In this document: in pieces, positions 53,252 through 62,793 of the stretch
Layout of the letters: each line of letters opens with the position of its first letter
Position numbering within the stretch: the stretch's first letter is position 1
NCBI RefSeq assembly: GCF_008014675.1
Contig: NZ_VOXD01000003.1
Coordinates: 62,001-126,000 of the forward strand
Length of the DNA stretch: 64,000 nt
Direction: 5' to 3'
Source: Neolewinella aurantiaca
GTDB taxonomy: Bacteria; Bacteroidota; Bacteroidia; Chitinophagales; Saprospiraceae
Notes under the pieces: model-generated
Told to the model about the DNA's origin: nothing
Seen by the model: only the letters and a program-made list of their open reading frames with translations
Databases searched by the model: none
Program-made: the position numbers and the translations under genes

Positions 53252-56200
53252 TTAGAAATTGATGTTTAGTCCGGCGGACATTGTTCTGAACAATGGGGAA
53301 CCGCCGCGCTGCGAACCGTAGGCTCTTGGGTTATCATCTTCGATAAACTCAGGATTAAAGCCATTGTAACGATCGGATGTCTTGTAGATCAGGTTCTGAC
53401 CCGATACGTACAGTCTCAATCCACCAATTTTGAAGCGACTTAACTGATTACTAGTGAAATTATATCCCAGGTTTACATTTCTCAGAGAGAAATACCCTGC
53501 GGGCTGAATGACCTCGTTGGTCAATACTTTTTCCTGGATAAAGGATATATCAGAGATTAGTCCGTCTTCGACAAGTTGTTGGGGGTCCTGAGTAGCCTGT
53601 CCGAACCAGTTGAAGAAGTACTGGTCACCAATATTTCTTACTTCTGCTCCCTGACTTCCCTGGATCATGATGGAAAGGTCGAAGTTGCCCAGTTTGAATT
53701 CGTTCGTAATACTCCAAACCAACTCGGGGTAGGGGTCACCCAATACTGTTTTATCCGCATCCGTGATGATGCCGTCACCATTCAAATCTTTGACGATGAC
53801 ATCTTCGGGAGAACTGTTGATGGGGTGGAATGGTGTGTTGATGTACTCGAGTGGAACTTCTCTGTCTACAACGTAGCCGTAGAAAGCAGAAATCGGTTGC
53901 CCCACGAGGTTTATCCACTGTGAGTTACGGCCAAAGTTGTCCTCAACAAGTGCACCGTTCGATTCGCCGAAGTTTAACAGCTCGTTTTTGTTGGTCGATG
54001 CAATGAAGGTTGAGCTCCATTTGAAGTTCTGTTTTGCAATGTTTACTGTCCGCAGTTCTCCTTCGAAGCCGCGGTTCTGAACTTCACCCAGATTCACAAT
54101 ACCACCACTAAAGCCGGTAACGTAAGAAACAGGGTTCTCAAGTAGCAGGTTGTCACTGGTACGTTTGTAGTAATCAATAGAGCCACTAACGCGGTTTTCC
54201 AGTAATCCGAAATCAACACCAACGCTGAATTCTTCGTTTCCTTCCCACTGCAGCAACTCGTTTGCTACGTTGAGGGCACTTACGCCGTTTTCGATGCCTC
54301 CGTCTACGATTGCGTTAGAGGAGTTCAGCAGCGCCAGGTACGGGTAGGTATTTACGATGTCGTCTCCTACGTTGAAGTTCTCATTACCAGTAAGACCATA
54401 GCTCACTCTCAGTTTCAGGAGGCTTACGAGGTTGCTTCCGCTGAGAAAACTCTCATTGTGCGCGTTCCAGCCGGCGGATACAGCGGGGAAGTTACCCCAC
54501 TTGGAATCAAGGCCGAAGACAGAACTTCCGTCTCTTCTGAAGGTGGCATTGAGTAAGTACCGGTTATCATAAGCGTAGTTGGCCCGGAAGAAGTAACCTA
54601 CTTTACGCCGTGTGATGTCAACTTCCAGAAACTCGGAGATACTGGTCGCTCCCTGCAGATTCCTGAGCAGGTCGTTTGTGTAACCAATACCGGTGATGTC
54701 ACTGTTCTCACGCTGTCTTTCCTGAATGGTAAGACCCGCGAGTGCGCCAAATTCGTGAGCGCCGACAGATTTGTTGTAATCAAGGGTGTTGTCCGAAATG
54801 AGTCGGGTACTGAACCTGTTCTGCAGGTTGTAAAGCGCACGGCTTGTACCCGCTGCGTGGTACAGTACGCCGTCGTAACGGGTTCTTTTCCGCTGCTCGA
54901 TGGTTACCCCGAATGAAGTCTTGGCAACAAGGCCATCGGCGATTTTGTACTGTAAGTAAGCCGAGCTTAGCAGGTTAGTTTTGTATTCGTAGTGCTGTCT
55001 TTCGGTATGCTGAGCGAATGCGTTGGCGTCTCCTGTAGTACGAGGTCTTGCGGTACTACCGTCGCCGTCGAAATCTAAACGTACCAGGTGGTTCTCGTAA
55101 AAGTAATCTCCCGGTTGGAGGTTCGGATAGATGTCCTGATCCACAAACTGATCGATGGTCTCCTGCGTATGGTAGATCGGGAGCCATGGTGACTGCCGGA
55201 GTACGTTGTGGATAGAGGTCGGTAACCGTCTGAGTTTCGAGTGAGACGGCGTCAGGCTAAGCCCAAGCTTTAACCGATTGGTTAACTCTGTGCTCATTTT
55301 GAGGTTAAGCGAGTAGAGCGTGTAGTTGTCGTCAAGTACAACGCCCTGGTCGTCCAGGTACCTCAGGTTGGTGCTGAATTTGGTTTTAGCCGTTCCGCCG
55401 CGTGCAGACAAGGAGTGACTGGTAATGTTACCTCCGTCGAAGAATACATCCTGCCAATCCCTGCTTACGCCGGTTACGTCTACAATTGCCTGAGCGTAAA
55501 GGGTTTCGTCGGAAAGTTCTCCCGTTGCTGCAAGCTCTTGAGCAGCCCACGAGTCGAGGTCTTTTCTGTAAGCATCGCTGCCAAATGCCTCCTTCCGGCC
55601 GAAGAAAGTCTCGTAGTTGAACTTGGTTTTACCTTCTTTACCGCTCTTGGTGGTAATCAGAATAACACCGTTTGAACCCTCACTACCGTAAATAGCAGCG
55701 GATGCAGCATCCTTCAGAATTTCGAAGGATTCCACACTGTTCATGTCGAGGTTGCCGAGAAAAGATGCGTCAACAACTATGCCATCAACAACTACTGCGG
55801 GACCGGAACTTGCGTTTATAGACCCCACACCTCTGATGGTAATAGTTGGGGCCTGGCCGGCTTCCGCCGAGGTGGATTGTATGTTTACGCCGGAGACTTG
55901 CCCGATCAGCGCATCATCAACCCTGGAAACGGCTATCTGATCCAGGTTTTCGTTTTTTACCTTAGAAACAGCACCGGTTAAGTGTGATTTCTTCTGGCTG
56001 CCGTAACCGATTACTACAATTTCATCGAGTAATTCGGCGTCGGGCATCAACTGAACATCGATGACGGTTTGTGAGCCGACAGGAATGGTCTGAGAGCTCA
56101 TACCTGTATAAGAAAAGATGAGGGTGGCCCCATCCGGAACGTCGAGGCTGTACTTGCCGTCGAGGTCTGTAACAGTACCTGAGTTGGAACCCTGAACGAT

Positions 56201-56368
56201 GACGGAAACACCAATAAGGGTCTCGCCGTCTTCAGCGGAGGTCACGGTACCGGTAATAACCCTGAAGTCCGTCGAGCCAGCAAACAAAGGTTGCAGGCTG
56301 AAGGAAAGCAGCAGGGTGAAGAGAAGGAAAGTGCGACCACGTGGGCCACGAAGGGGGAAGTTTTTCAT
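53252..56368 (-). CDS. SusC/RagA-family TonB-dependent transporter
   Basis: 1038 residues from the ATG at 56368 (MKNFPLRGPRGRTFLLFT). Signal peptide, then carboxypeptidase-regulatory-like domain (GTVTSAEDGETLIGVSVIVQG), TonB box region (DEIVVIGYGSQKK), plug (VKNENLDQIAVSRVDDALIGQVSGV) and a 22-strand barrel that ends in AGLNINF with terminal F. Imports alginate oligosaccharides across the outer membrane using TonB energy. Downstream of the GntR regulator by 308 bp; first structural gene of the locus. Confidence 0.94.
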   Translation of the reverse strand: MKNFPLRGPRGRTFLLFTLLLSFSLQPLFAGSTDFRVITGTVTSAEDGETLIGVSVIVQGSNSGTVTDLDGKYSLDVPDGATLIFSYTGMSSQTIPVGSQTVIDVQLMPDAELLDEIVVIGYGSQKKSHLTGAVSKVKNENLDQIAVSRVDDALIGQVSGVNIQSTSAEAGQAPTITIRGVGSINASSGPAVVVDGIVVDASFLGNLDMNSVESFEILKDAASAAIYGSEGSNGVILITTKSGKEGKTKFNYETFFGRKEAFGSDAYRKDLDSWAAQELAATGELSDETLYAQAIVDVTGVSRDWQDVFFDGGNITSHSLSARGGTAKTKFSTNLRYLDDQGVVLDDNYTLYSLNLKMSTELTNRLKLGLSLTPSHSKLRRLPTSIHNVLRQSPWLPIYHTQETIDQFVDQDIYPNLQPGDYFYENHLVRLDFDGDGSTARPRTTGDANAFAQHTERQHYEYKTNLLSSAYLQYKIADGLVAKTSFGVTIEQRKRTRYDGVLYHAAGTSRALYNLQNRFSTRLISDNTLDYNKSVGAHEFGALAGLTIQERQRENSDITGIGYTNDLLRNLQGATSISEFLEVDITRRKVGYFFRANYAYDNRYLLNATFRRDGSSVFGLDSKWGNFPAVSAGWNAHNESFLSGSNLVSLLKLRVSYGLTGNENFNVGDDIVNTYPYLALLNSSNAIVDGGIENGVSALNVANELLQWEGNEEFSVGVDFGLLENRVSGSIDYYKRTSDNLLLENPVSYVTGFSGGIVNLGEVQNRGFEGELRTVNIAKQNFKWSSTFIASTNKNELLNFGESNGALVEDNFGRNSQWINLVGQPISAFYGYVVDREVPLEYINTPFHPINSSPEDVIVKDLNGDGIITDADKTVLGDPYPELVWSITNEFKLGNFDLSIMIQGSQGAEVRNIGDQYFFNWFGQATQDPQQLVEDGLISDISFIQEKVLTNEVIQPAGYFSLRNVNLGYNFTSNQLSRFKIGGLRLYVSGQNLIYKTSDRYNGFNPEFIEDDNPRAYGSQRGGSPLFRTMSAGLNINF

Positions 56369-56676
56369 TTGTTCAACATTTGCCAGAGGCGTTGATAAAT
56401 AAAGCACGGACATAGATCGGCCTGCTTGCTATGTCGCAGGGCGTAGCAAGGGGGGAAATTCTGACCTGGCGAAAAAGCAATTACGTTCGCTAGGCAGTAG
56501 CCGGAAAAATTAGTGCGTGAGTGAAGTTAAATACCGGAAAGAATCCCGGGTGGTGTTGGCTGCTAGCTCGTGAAAAGCTAACCCGATGATAAATGAATAA
56601 CTGTAGTGATTGACATGATCGATAATTAAGCTAAATAAGTAAATGATGCGCCCGAAGTAGTTTACGGGAACATACA
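56369..56676. other. 308-bp gap before susC
   Basis: No gene, no perfect TAnnTTTG and no TTGGTnnACCAA operator found. An imperfect hairpin GTTGGCT/AGCTAAC lies at about 56559-56583. The susC transcript may therefore come from the promoter upstream of the GntR gene, or from an unrecognised promoter here. Confidence 0.4.
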
Positions 56677-57381
56677 CTATGATATGAGTGTGCGACTGAA
56701 ATCAGTTACATCCCGCAAATGCCTTTGCATCGCTTCTCCTACACCTACGGTGTCCTGAGTACGGATGTAGTGAAGTATCTCTTCGTGTTCGTGAAGGGTC
56801 TTAAGCTCAACTTCGCCTTCGCATACGTTGTATTTGCGGTAGCTGTTGATAATGTCGGGAGTGATGACGAGCATCAACGACTTAAGTACCCCGTTTTTGC
56901 CGGCCTCCGCTACTTTCAGGTGGAAGAGGAGATCCTCCTCAACCGCAGGGCTGCCACTTCGGAGTTTGACTTCGTAAGACTGTAAGGCTTGCTGAATGGC
57001 AATAATGTCTTCTGGCGTGCGCCGCTGAGCGGCGAGCTGAGCAGCCTTGACCTCCAACGTAACGCGGGTCTCAACCAGAGAGGAAAAATCGTGCTCCTCG
57101 ATCTGAAGTACATCCGTGATCAAACCTTCCAGTGCCGTAATGCCCATTCCGGCAACAACCGTTCCGCTTTGCGGAAGGGTGCGCAGAATGCCATAAAATT
57201 CCAGTTTCTGGAGGGCCTCACGGACGTGGTTACGACTAACGCCGAATCGCTCGGCCATTTTCCGTTCCGCAGGCAGGCGGTCTCCGGAAGATAGCTGGCC
57301 CGATGAGATAAGATTCCGAATCTGACGGATGATCATATCTACAGGGCTTTCCACCTTAATTTCGCTGAAGTTGTCTAGCAT
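56677..57381 (-). CDS. GntR/FadR-family regulator of the alginate locus
   Basis: 234 residues from the ATG at 57381 (MLDNFSEIKVESP), which gives a leader of about 24 bases. N-terminal winged helix (GDRLPAERKMAERFGVSRNHVREALQKLEFYGIL) and a C-terminal FCD-type all-helical ligand domain (about 90-225) with acidic and histidine positions (HEHEEILHY). FadR-type relatives in alginate loci respond to KDG-like metabolites; that is inference here. Two TTGGTnnACCAA operators sit on its promoter, so autoregulation is likely. Confidence 0.88.
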   Translation of the reverse strand: MLDNFSEIKVESPVDMIIRQIRNLISSGQLSSGDRLPAERKMAERFGVSRNHVREALQKLEFYGILRTLPQSGTVVAGMGITALEGLITDVLQIEEHDFSSLVETRVTLEVKAAQLAAQRRTPEDIIAIQQALQSYEVKLRSGSPAVEEDLLFHLKVAEAGKNGVLKSLMLVITPDIINSYRKYNVCEGEVELKTLHEHEEILHYIRTQDTVGVGEAMQRHLRDVTDFSRTLIS

Positions 57382-57411
57382 GATCTGAAAAGCAATAGTT
57401 CGACGTTGAGC

Positions 57412-57457
57412 CAAAGATATATGAATAAAATTGGTTGACCAAATTTTGGTTGACCAA
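57412..57457 (-). promoter_or_regulatory. GntR promoter with two operators
   Basis: -7 TATCTTTG (57412-57419) and -33 TTTG (57440-57443) with 20 bp between, read on the minus strand. Palindromes TTGGTTGACCAA at 57431-57442 (overlapping the -33 box) and 57446-57457 (just upstream), 15 bp apart centre to centre. The position fits a repressor. Confidence 0.8.
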
Positions 57458-57575
57458 TTGGGGGTTTGACGCGTTTAAATCCGGAATGAAGACGGTTAGT
57501 CACTCTATTATTGACTTTCAGAGACTTCTGACGCAGGTTGACAGGGGCATATTCGCCCTTGAGGCAAACGCCAAT

Positions 57576-57589
57576 ATTGGTCGACCAAT
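57576..57589. promoter_or_regulatory. Third TTGGTnnACCAA operator
   Basis: ATTGGTCGACCAAT, a perfect palindrome about 140 bp upstream of the pair at 57431-57457. It could work with the pair by looping or control another start. Confidence 0.65.
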
Positions 57590-57696
57590 CCTGTGAGAGA
57601 TTGAACCAACCCCGGTTCTAGCCGGAACAACGGATGTTTTGCCTGAAGATGTCTGCTGTCAGCCGATCTGTCCTCAAGGCATTTTTTAGCGAAAGT

Positions 57697-59037
57697 TTAG
57701 AATTTTCCCACGTAGGTTTCGGGGCGAATCAGTTTGAGCTCGGCCTTTATGGAGTCTGAAACGTCGAGGCCGTCGATAAACTCGTGCAGGATGGCTTCGC
57801 TGAACTGTGTCCGTCCCCGGGTAAGCTCCTTGAGGGCTTCGTACGGCTTAGGGTAGCCTTCTCTGCGCAGGATATTTTGGATGGCTTCGGCGCAAACGAT
57901 CCAGTTGGCTTCGAGGTCGGCAGAAAGCTTCTCCTCATTTAGTAACAACTTACTGAACCCTTTTTCGATGGCTTTGATCGACAGCAGAACGTGTGCCATA
58001 GGTAACCCGACATTGCGCAGAACGGTAGAGTCAGTAAGGTCCCGTTGCAGGCGGCTGATGGGAAGTTTGTCGGCAAGGTGCGTAAACAGGGCGCGGGCGA
58101 TACCGAGGTTGCCTTCAGCGTTTTCGAAGTCGATAGGGTTGACTTTGTGGGGCATAGCCGAAGAGCCAATCTCTCCCTTGATGGTTTTCTGGCGGAAGTA
58201 TTCCATGCTGATGTACTGCCAGAGATCCCGGCAAAGATCGATCAGGATGGTACTGATGCGGGTCAGTGCGTGGAACACTGCGCCGAGGTTGTCGTAGTGC
58301 TCGATCTGGGTGGTGGGGTAAGAACGTTTCAGCCCCAGGTTTTTGCCGACGAACTGGTCGGCAAAGGCGTGCCAGTCGTAATCGGGGAACGTAACGTAGT
58401 GGGCGTTCATATTGCCGGTGGCACCACCGAATTTGGCGGGCATGGGCACCTCCTGGAGTTGGCGCATCTGTTCGCGCAGGCGATGGGTCCACACGCTGAA
58501 TTCTTTGCCCAGCAGGGTAGGAGAGGCTGGCTGCCCGTGGGTTTTAGCGAGCATCGGTACTTCGGCCCATTCCATAGCGTGGCGGTCAATTAGGCTAATG
58601 AGGCTTTCCAGAGCCGGGCAGATCACTTCGTTGAGGCTGTCTTTGATGCTCAACGGAATGGCGGTGTTGTTGATGTCCTGACTGGTGAGACCAAAGTGAA
58701 CGAATTCCAGAATGTCTTCCATGCCGGCTTCTTCCATCCGTGCTTTTACGAAATACTCCACCGCCTTCACGTCGTGGTTGGTGGTGCGCTCGGTTGTTTT
58801 GATCTCTTCGGCGTCGGCGACGTTGAAGTCGGTGACCATCTGCTCAAGGTCCTTCATCTGTACGGCCGAGAAGCGTTGCAACTGCGGCAGGCCGAGTTGG
58901 TGCAGTGCCTGCAGGTAACGTACTTCCACCAGCACGCGGTAGCGGATCAGGGCGTATTCACTATAGTATTCGCTCAGTTCTTTGGTTTTGCCGTGGTAGC
59001 GGCCATCAATCGGGCCAATTGCGCGTAATGGAGACAT
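57697..59037 (-). CDS. purB: Adenylosuccinate lyase
   Basis: 446 residues of the fumarase/aspartase superfamily. Signature GSSAMPHKVNPIDFENAEGN, catalytic TSQDINNTA and KTHGQPASPT motifs. Splits succinyl-AICAR and adenylosuccinate in purine synthesis. Length fits the E. coli-like PurB group. It precedes the alginate regulator region but is not functionally related. Confidence 0.96.
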   Translation of the reverse strand: MSPLRAIGPIDGRYHGKTKELSEYYSEYALIRYRVLVEVRYLQALHQLGLPQLQRFSAVQMKDLEQMVTDFNVADAEEIKTTERTTNHDVKAVEYFVKARMEEAGMEDILEFVHFGLTSQDINNTAIPLSIKDSLNEVICPALESLISLIDRHAMEWAEVPMLAKTHGQPASPTLLGKEFSVWTHRLREQMRQLQEVPMPAKFGGATGNMNAHYVTFPDYDWHAFADQFVGKNLGLKRSYPTTQIEHYDNLGAVFHALTRISTILIDLCRDLWQYISMEYFRQKTIKGEIGSSAMPHKVNPIDFENAEGNLGIARALFTHLADKLPISRLQRDLTDSTVLRNVGLPMAHVLLSIKAIEKGFSKLLLNEEKLSADLEANWIVCAEAIQNILRREGYPKPYEALKELTRGRTQFSEAILHEFIDGLDVSDSIKAELKLIRPETYVGKF

Positions 59038-59363
59038 CGTTGATCTTTTAGTTCGTTTAACCTGTGGTTTCGTTAACGGGCGCGAAGGTAAGCATACGGG
59101 CGCGGTCGCAGGTGCAAAGTTGGTTGAGGCGTGTTCCTGACCGGTCGGCTGCGGTTTTTGAACTAACAGCTCACATTGGTACAGCAGCCCCGGCTTTAGC
59201 CGGTGGCTTCAGGAAACAATAAATCACGTCTCCTCCGGGATGAGGCCCGGAGAACGGTAGCCTGAAGGCTGCCGAACAGTGATGGGAAATGTCTTTTTGT
59301 GCATTCGTCAGGTAAGTAAGGGTACTATACCTATCTTCCCAACTCAAAAATAAAATCCTTCCG
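59038..59363. other. 326-bp gap with repeat elements
   Basis: Contains one copy of the 18-bp element (59099-59116) and short inverted repeats around 59183-59270 (CCGGCTTTAGCCGG; CGGTAGCC/GGCTGCCG). No gene is supported. Confidence 0.4.
59099..59116 (-). repeat. GC-rich 18-bp element
   Basis: GGCGCGGTCGCAGGTGCA, a full copy upstream of the acetylesterase gene. Confidence 0.75.
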
Positions 59364-61319
59364 ATGAGACCGTATTTCCTGACCTTTCTCCTTTCATCCT
59401 TCCTATGCACCTGCGTCAGCGCCCAGAAGCTCGAACTATTCGAAAGCTTCACGAACCATGCGGTTTTGCAACGCAATACCGACCATCCGATGTGGGGTTG
59501 GGCAAAGCCGGGAACGGTAGTGAAGGTCCTCATCGGAGAGCAAAAGCTGAGCGTTAAAACGGATAAATCCGGACGCTGGGAAGTCAGCCTGCCCCCAATG
59601 CCGGCCGGAGGGCCACATAAGATTTCCGTGCAGGCTAAAAACGAAGGCATTTTACTGGAAGACGTCTACTTCGGTGATGTCTACCTCCTTTCCGGCCAGT
59701 CTAATATGGAGTGGCGCCTGAGCCAGTCAGACGCCGATGGCAGCCGGGCCAAAGCCATCGCTGATCCCCTCATCCGGGAACTGAAAGTAAAAAGAGCCTA
59801 CGATGGCTCCCCACGGACCCGCCTGGACATCGACGAGAAGTTCAGCGAAGAATGGATTGTAGGCACCGCTGCGGGAATTAAGGATTTCAGCGCCGTAGGC
59901 AGCTACTTCGCCCATTACCTGCGCGAAGAAGTAGACGTTCCTGTCGGGTTGCTGCACAGCAGTTGGGGTGGCAGCCGGATCGAACCGTGGATGCGGCCAA
60001 CGGCAGACGGTATGAACCCGGACCTCGACGAAACCGAAGATATGATGGCTCAGGCAGGCATTCCCGGCCGCAAACGCTTCGCTCAGGACTTTCCCGGTCG
60101 CAATGTCCCCACCGAAGACAACGGCCAGGCCAAAGGCTGGCTTACCGATGATTTCGACGCCGCCAGCTGGCCGACGATGACACTGCCCACGTTTTGGGAA
60201 AGGGCAGGCTACCCCAACGTAGATGGCGTATTTTATTTCCGCCGGTCTTTCTCCCTGACCGAAGCCCAGGCGGCTGGCGCGGCAACGCTCTATCTGGGAG
60301 CAATCGATGATGGAGACATTACCCACATAAACGGTGAGTTTGTTGGCACTCACCCCGATGCTCACGCCGCAAAGCGGAGGTATGAAGTACCCGCCGGTAC
60401 CCTGCGGGCCGGCCGGAATACCATCGCCATCCGCGTAAACGACGGCGGTGGCGGCGGAGGCTTCTCCGCCGAAGCCGAAGGGATGAAACTGGAAACTGCG
60501 AAGGGGAGCATCCCACTGGCCGGAGGCTGGAAGTTCAACATCGGGGAGTTCTCCGTGGGCGGCAACTTCAATAAAATGCCCGTCATCCTGTACAACGCAA
60601 TGATTGCTCCGCTGGCAAAATATCCCCTTACCGGCATACTGTGGTACCAAGGGGAATCGAACGCCGGCCCTGGCGATAATGTGAACTACGCGCAGCTCAT
60701 GAAAGGACTGATCAAAGACTGGAGAGATTTCTTCGCTAATCCGGACCTGCCGTTTTACTGGGTACAACTTGCTAATTATACCGCTCCGCCAGCATCTGCC
60801 AACGAGCCCGGTTGGGCGGTACTTCGTCGGAGCCAAACGGAAGCTCTCGAGCTGCCCTTCACCGGCCAGGCCGTGATTACGGACATCGGCGAAGCGGGAG
60901 AAATTCATCCTCAAAACAAATGGGAAGTAGGGCGCCGGTTGTCGTTGCACGCGCTGAAGGATATCTACGACAAAGATGTTGTGGCCAGCAGCCCTGCGGT
61001 AAGTTCGGCCAAAGTGATCAATGACCGCGTAGTTGTCCGCTTTTCTGGTATTGGCGGAGGGTTGGTCGTACGGCCCAACGCCGCCAACGATCAGCGTTAC
61101 CCTTACCTGGCCGAAGGCTTTACCGTGGAGGATGCCAACGGCAAATGGCACTTCGCCTCAGGGCTCGTGGGAGAAGACGACAATGGTGTAGTACTGATTA
61201 CACCGCCGGGGATTACGGTCCGGAGAGTGCGTTACGCCTGGGCGAGCAACCCGGAACGTGCCAACCTGTTCAGCCGGGAAGGACTTCCCGTAACGCCCTT
61301 CGAGATCAGTGTCGACTGA
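59364..61319 (+). CDS. Sialate O-acetylesterase family protein
   Basis: 651 residues. Signal peptide (MRPYFLTFLLSSFLCTCVSAQ; the cysteines make a lipoprotein possible). SGNH/SASA domain split by a jelly-roll insertion. Catalytic serine in LSGQSNMEW, WYQGESNAG as the block III region, and the D/H of EAGEIHPQNKWEVG. Such enzymes remove O-acetyl groups from sialic acid or plant and algal glycans; substrate unknown. The 18-bp element lies in the signal-peptide region (59406-59423) without breaking the frame. Confidence 0.88.
   Translation: MRPYFLTFLLSSFLCTCVSAQKLELFESFTNHAVLQRNTDHPMWGWAKPGTVVKVLIGEQKLSVKTDKSGRWEVSLPPMPAGGPHKISVQAKNEGILLEDVYFGDVYLLSGQSNMEWRLSQSDADGSRAKAIADPLIRELKVKRAYDGSPRTRLDIDEKFSEEWIVGTAAGIKDFSAVGSYFAHYLREEVDVPVGLLHSSWGGSRIEPWMRPTADGMNPDLDETEDMMAQAGIPGRKRFAQDFPGRNVPTEDNGQAKGWLTDDFDAASWPTMTLPTFWERAGYPNVDGVFYFRRSFSLTEAQAAGAATLYLGAIDDGDITHINGEFVGTHPDAHAAKRRYEVPAGTLRAGRNTIAIRVNDGGGGGGFSAEAEGMKLETAKGSIPLAGGWKFNIGEFSVGGNFNKMPVILYNAMIAPLAKYPLTGILWYQGESNAGPGDNVNYAQLMKGLIKDWRDFFANPDLPFYWVQLANYTAPPASANEPGWAVLRRSQTEALELPFTGQAVITDIGEAGEIHPQNKWEVGRRLSLHALKDIYDKDVVASSPAVSSAKVINDRVVVRFSGIGGGLVVRPNAANDQRYPYLAEGFTVEDANGKWHFASGLVGEDDNGVVLITPPGITVRRVRYAWASNPERANLFSREGLPVTPFEISVD
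59406..59423 (+). repeat. GC-rich 18-bp element inside the acetylesterase gene
   Basis: TGCACCTGCGTCAGCGCC, in frame at the end of the signal peptide (CTCVSAQ). Confidence 0.7.
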
Positions 61320-61350
61320 TACATAAGGAAGACCCGATGGGCCGGATGTT

Positions 61351-62793
61351 TCAGTCTCTAAGACCCTCTTTTATCTTTTTCAGAAGCCATTCCCTTTCGG
61401 TTATCACGCCTTTCGTGTCCTCTATTTTCTTCTGTAACTCCCGTAGCTGCTGGAAGTACGCGTTCTTGCCCAATCCCTCTCTTTGCTTCCGCACGGAAAC
61501 CAGAGATTTAGTGAGGCGAAGAAACAGGTTCGCTGATTTCTTGAACTTCGCCATTTCCCGTGCCCGAATCAGGTAGAGCCGCAGGTTTTCGATCGAGGAG
61601 TCTACAACCATGAATTCGCCGAGCTCGTACCAGGCAATTATTTGATATAGCCGGCTGCGCATCTGATAAAAAGAGTTGGTGAACTTTACGTTGCCGAGCA
61701 TAGTGATGGCTTCGCTGTAATTGCCTTTGAACAGGATGACTTTGGCCAGGTTGAACCGGTAGGCATTTTGCCGGGCTTCCTTCAGCAGGTGTTTACGGTA
61801 CGATTCGATAAAGTCGATGGCCCAGTCGAAATTACCGAGGGAACAGGCCAGAGAGACAACATTGCTGTAGGTTATCTGGTAGATGATCCCGTCCTGAAGG
61901 ATCATCCCATTTGCTATGGTTTGCTTGTAGAGGTCAAGCATTTCCTGCCGGTAAGCCAGTTCGTTCTGGTTGATTTTGTTGGCGCAGAAGTTCAGCAGGT
62001 GGCGGAGTATTTCTACCTGGTCTTCGTCGGGTAAGGAATGCCGGTGGGCATTCATCAATTCCTTCAGCGCGTAGTAGTGTTTTGGTTCCTCAGGCTGGAT
62101 GATGGTCAGGAGGCACTGCCGGTAGATACTGATGAGAGGCGGCTCCTGAGGGCTGTGCCGTTGGATCTGGTTGAGCAAATAAGCCGAAGTTTCGCTCTTC
62201 CTTCCTCTTTGCCCTTTCATCGCCAGTAGCTCACAGTTTTTCTCGAGTTGAACTGCCTGGTACCAGTTGTCCAGCGAGTTGAGAACCCGTTGCATACTGC
62301 TGTCAGCAAGATGTCGCTCCTCCTGGCGCAGGGTGTCGTGGTGCAAAAGATCGATCTGGTACGCCCTCATGAGGTGGTCACTTCCCTGTTTTTTTGCTTC
62401 AGCTTCTGCTTTGCGTACTTTTTTGAGTCCCAGGCTTACCAGCCTGGTCATTTGTCGTTGGTGAGCGGCCTGAAGCATCAGAATGTCGGTCTGGTCGGAC
62501 GCTTCCAGCCCCAGTTGGGCCAGGAAGCCTTCCAGCAGCTTCATCAGGTAACTCATCACGTTGCTTACTGCAGTCTCGTTGACGGGTTGACCGGGGAACA
62601 GGGCCTTGCTCAGTTGTTGCTTATCGAGTTTGTCCCAATCCCGGCCGCCGGTAAGCAGGAAACGGGCGAGGACGCAGGTGCCAGGGTGGCTGTTGAAGAA
62701 AGGCGATTCGACATAAGCCAGAAACCGGTTTTGTTCCCGCCCCGAAAGCTTTCTCAGGTTTCGCAGCAATTTACTGGAGTTAAGGTTCGACAT
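61351..62793 (-). CDS. Unrecognised helical-repeat protein
   Basis: 480 residues, no signal or membrane segment. Strongly helical, with a basic N-terminus (SSKLLRNLRKLSGREQNRFLAYVESPFFNSHP) and TPR-like stretches (YSEAITMLGNVKFTNSFYQM, YQIIAWYELGEFM). The C-terminus is a charged coiled coil (LQKKIEDTKGVITEREWLL). I do not recognise a family; similar-looking proteins occur in Saprospiria. A degenerate copy of the 18-bp element may be present at 62665-62682. Function unknown. Confidence 0.75.
   Translation of the reverse strand: MSNLNSSKLLRNLRKLSGREQNRFLAYVESPFFNSHPGTCVLARFLLTGGRDWDKLDKQQLSKALFPGQPVNETAVSNVMSYLMKLLEGFLAQLGLEASDQTDILMLQAAHQRQMTRLVSLGLKKVRKAEAEAKKQGSDHLMRAYQIDLLHHDTLRQEERHLADSSMQRVLNSLDNWYQAVQLEKNCELLAMKGQRGRKSETSAYLLNQIQRHSPQEPPLISIYRQCLLTIIQPEEPKHYYALKELMNAHRHSLPDEDQVEILRHLLNFCANKINQNELAYRQEMLDLYKQTIANGMILQDGIIYQITYSNVVSLACSLGNFDWAIDFIESYRKHLLKEARQNAYRFNLAKVILFKGNYSEAITMLGNVKFTNSFYQMRSRLYQIIAWYELGEFMVVDSSIENLRLYLIRAREMAKFKKSANLFLRLTKSLVSVRKQREGLGKNAYFQQLRELQKKIEDTKGVITEREWLLKKIKEGLRD

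Noticed and set aside
59727-61151. 474-codon minus-strand frame inside the acetylesterase gene
   Set aside because: A shadow of a gene with complete SASA motifs on the plus strand.
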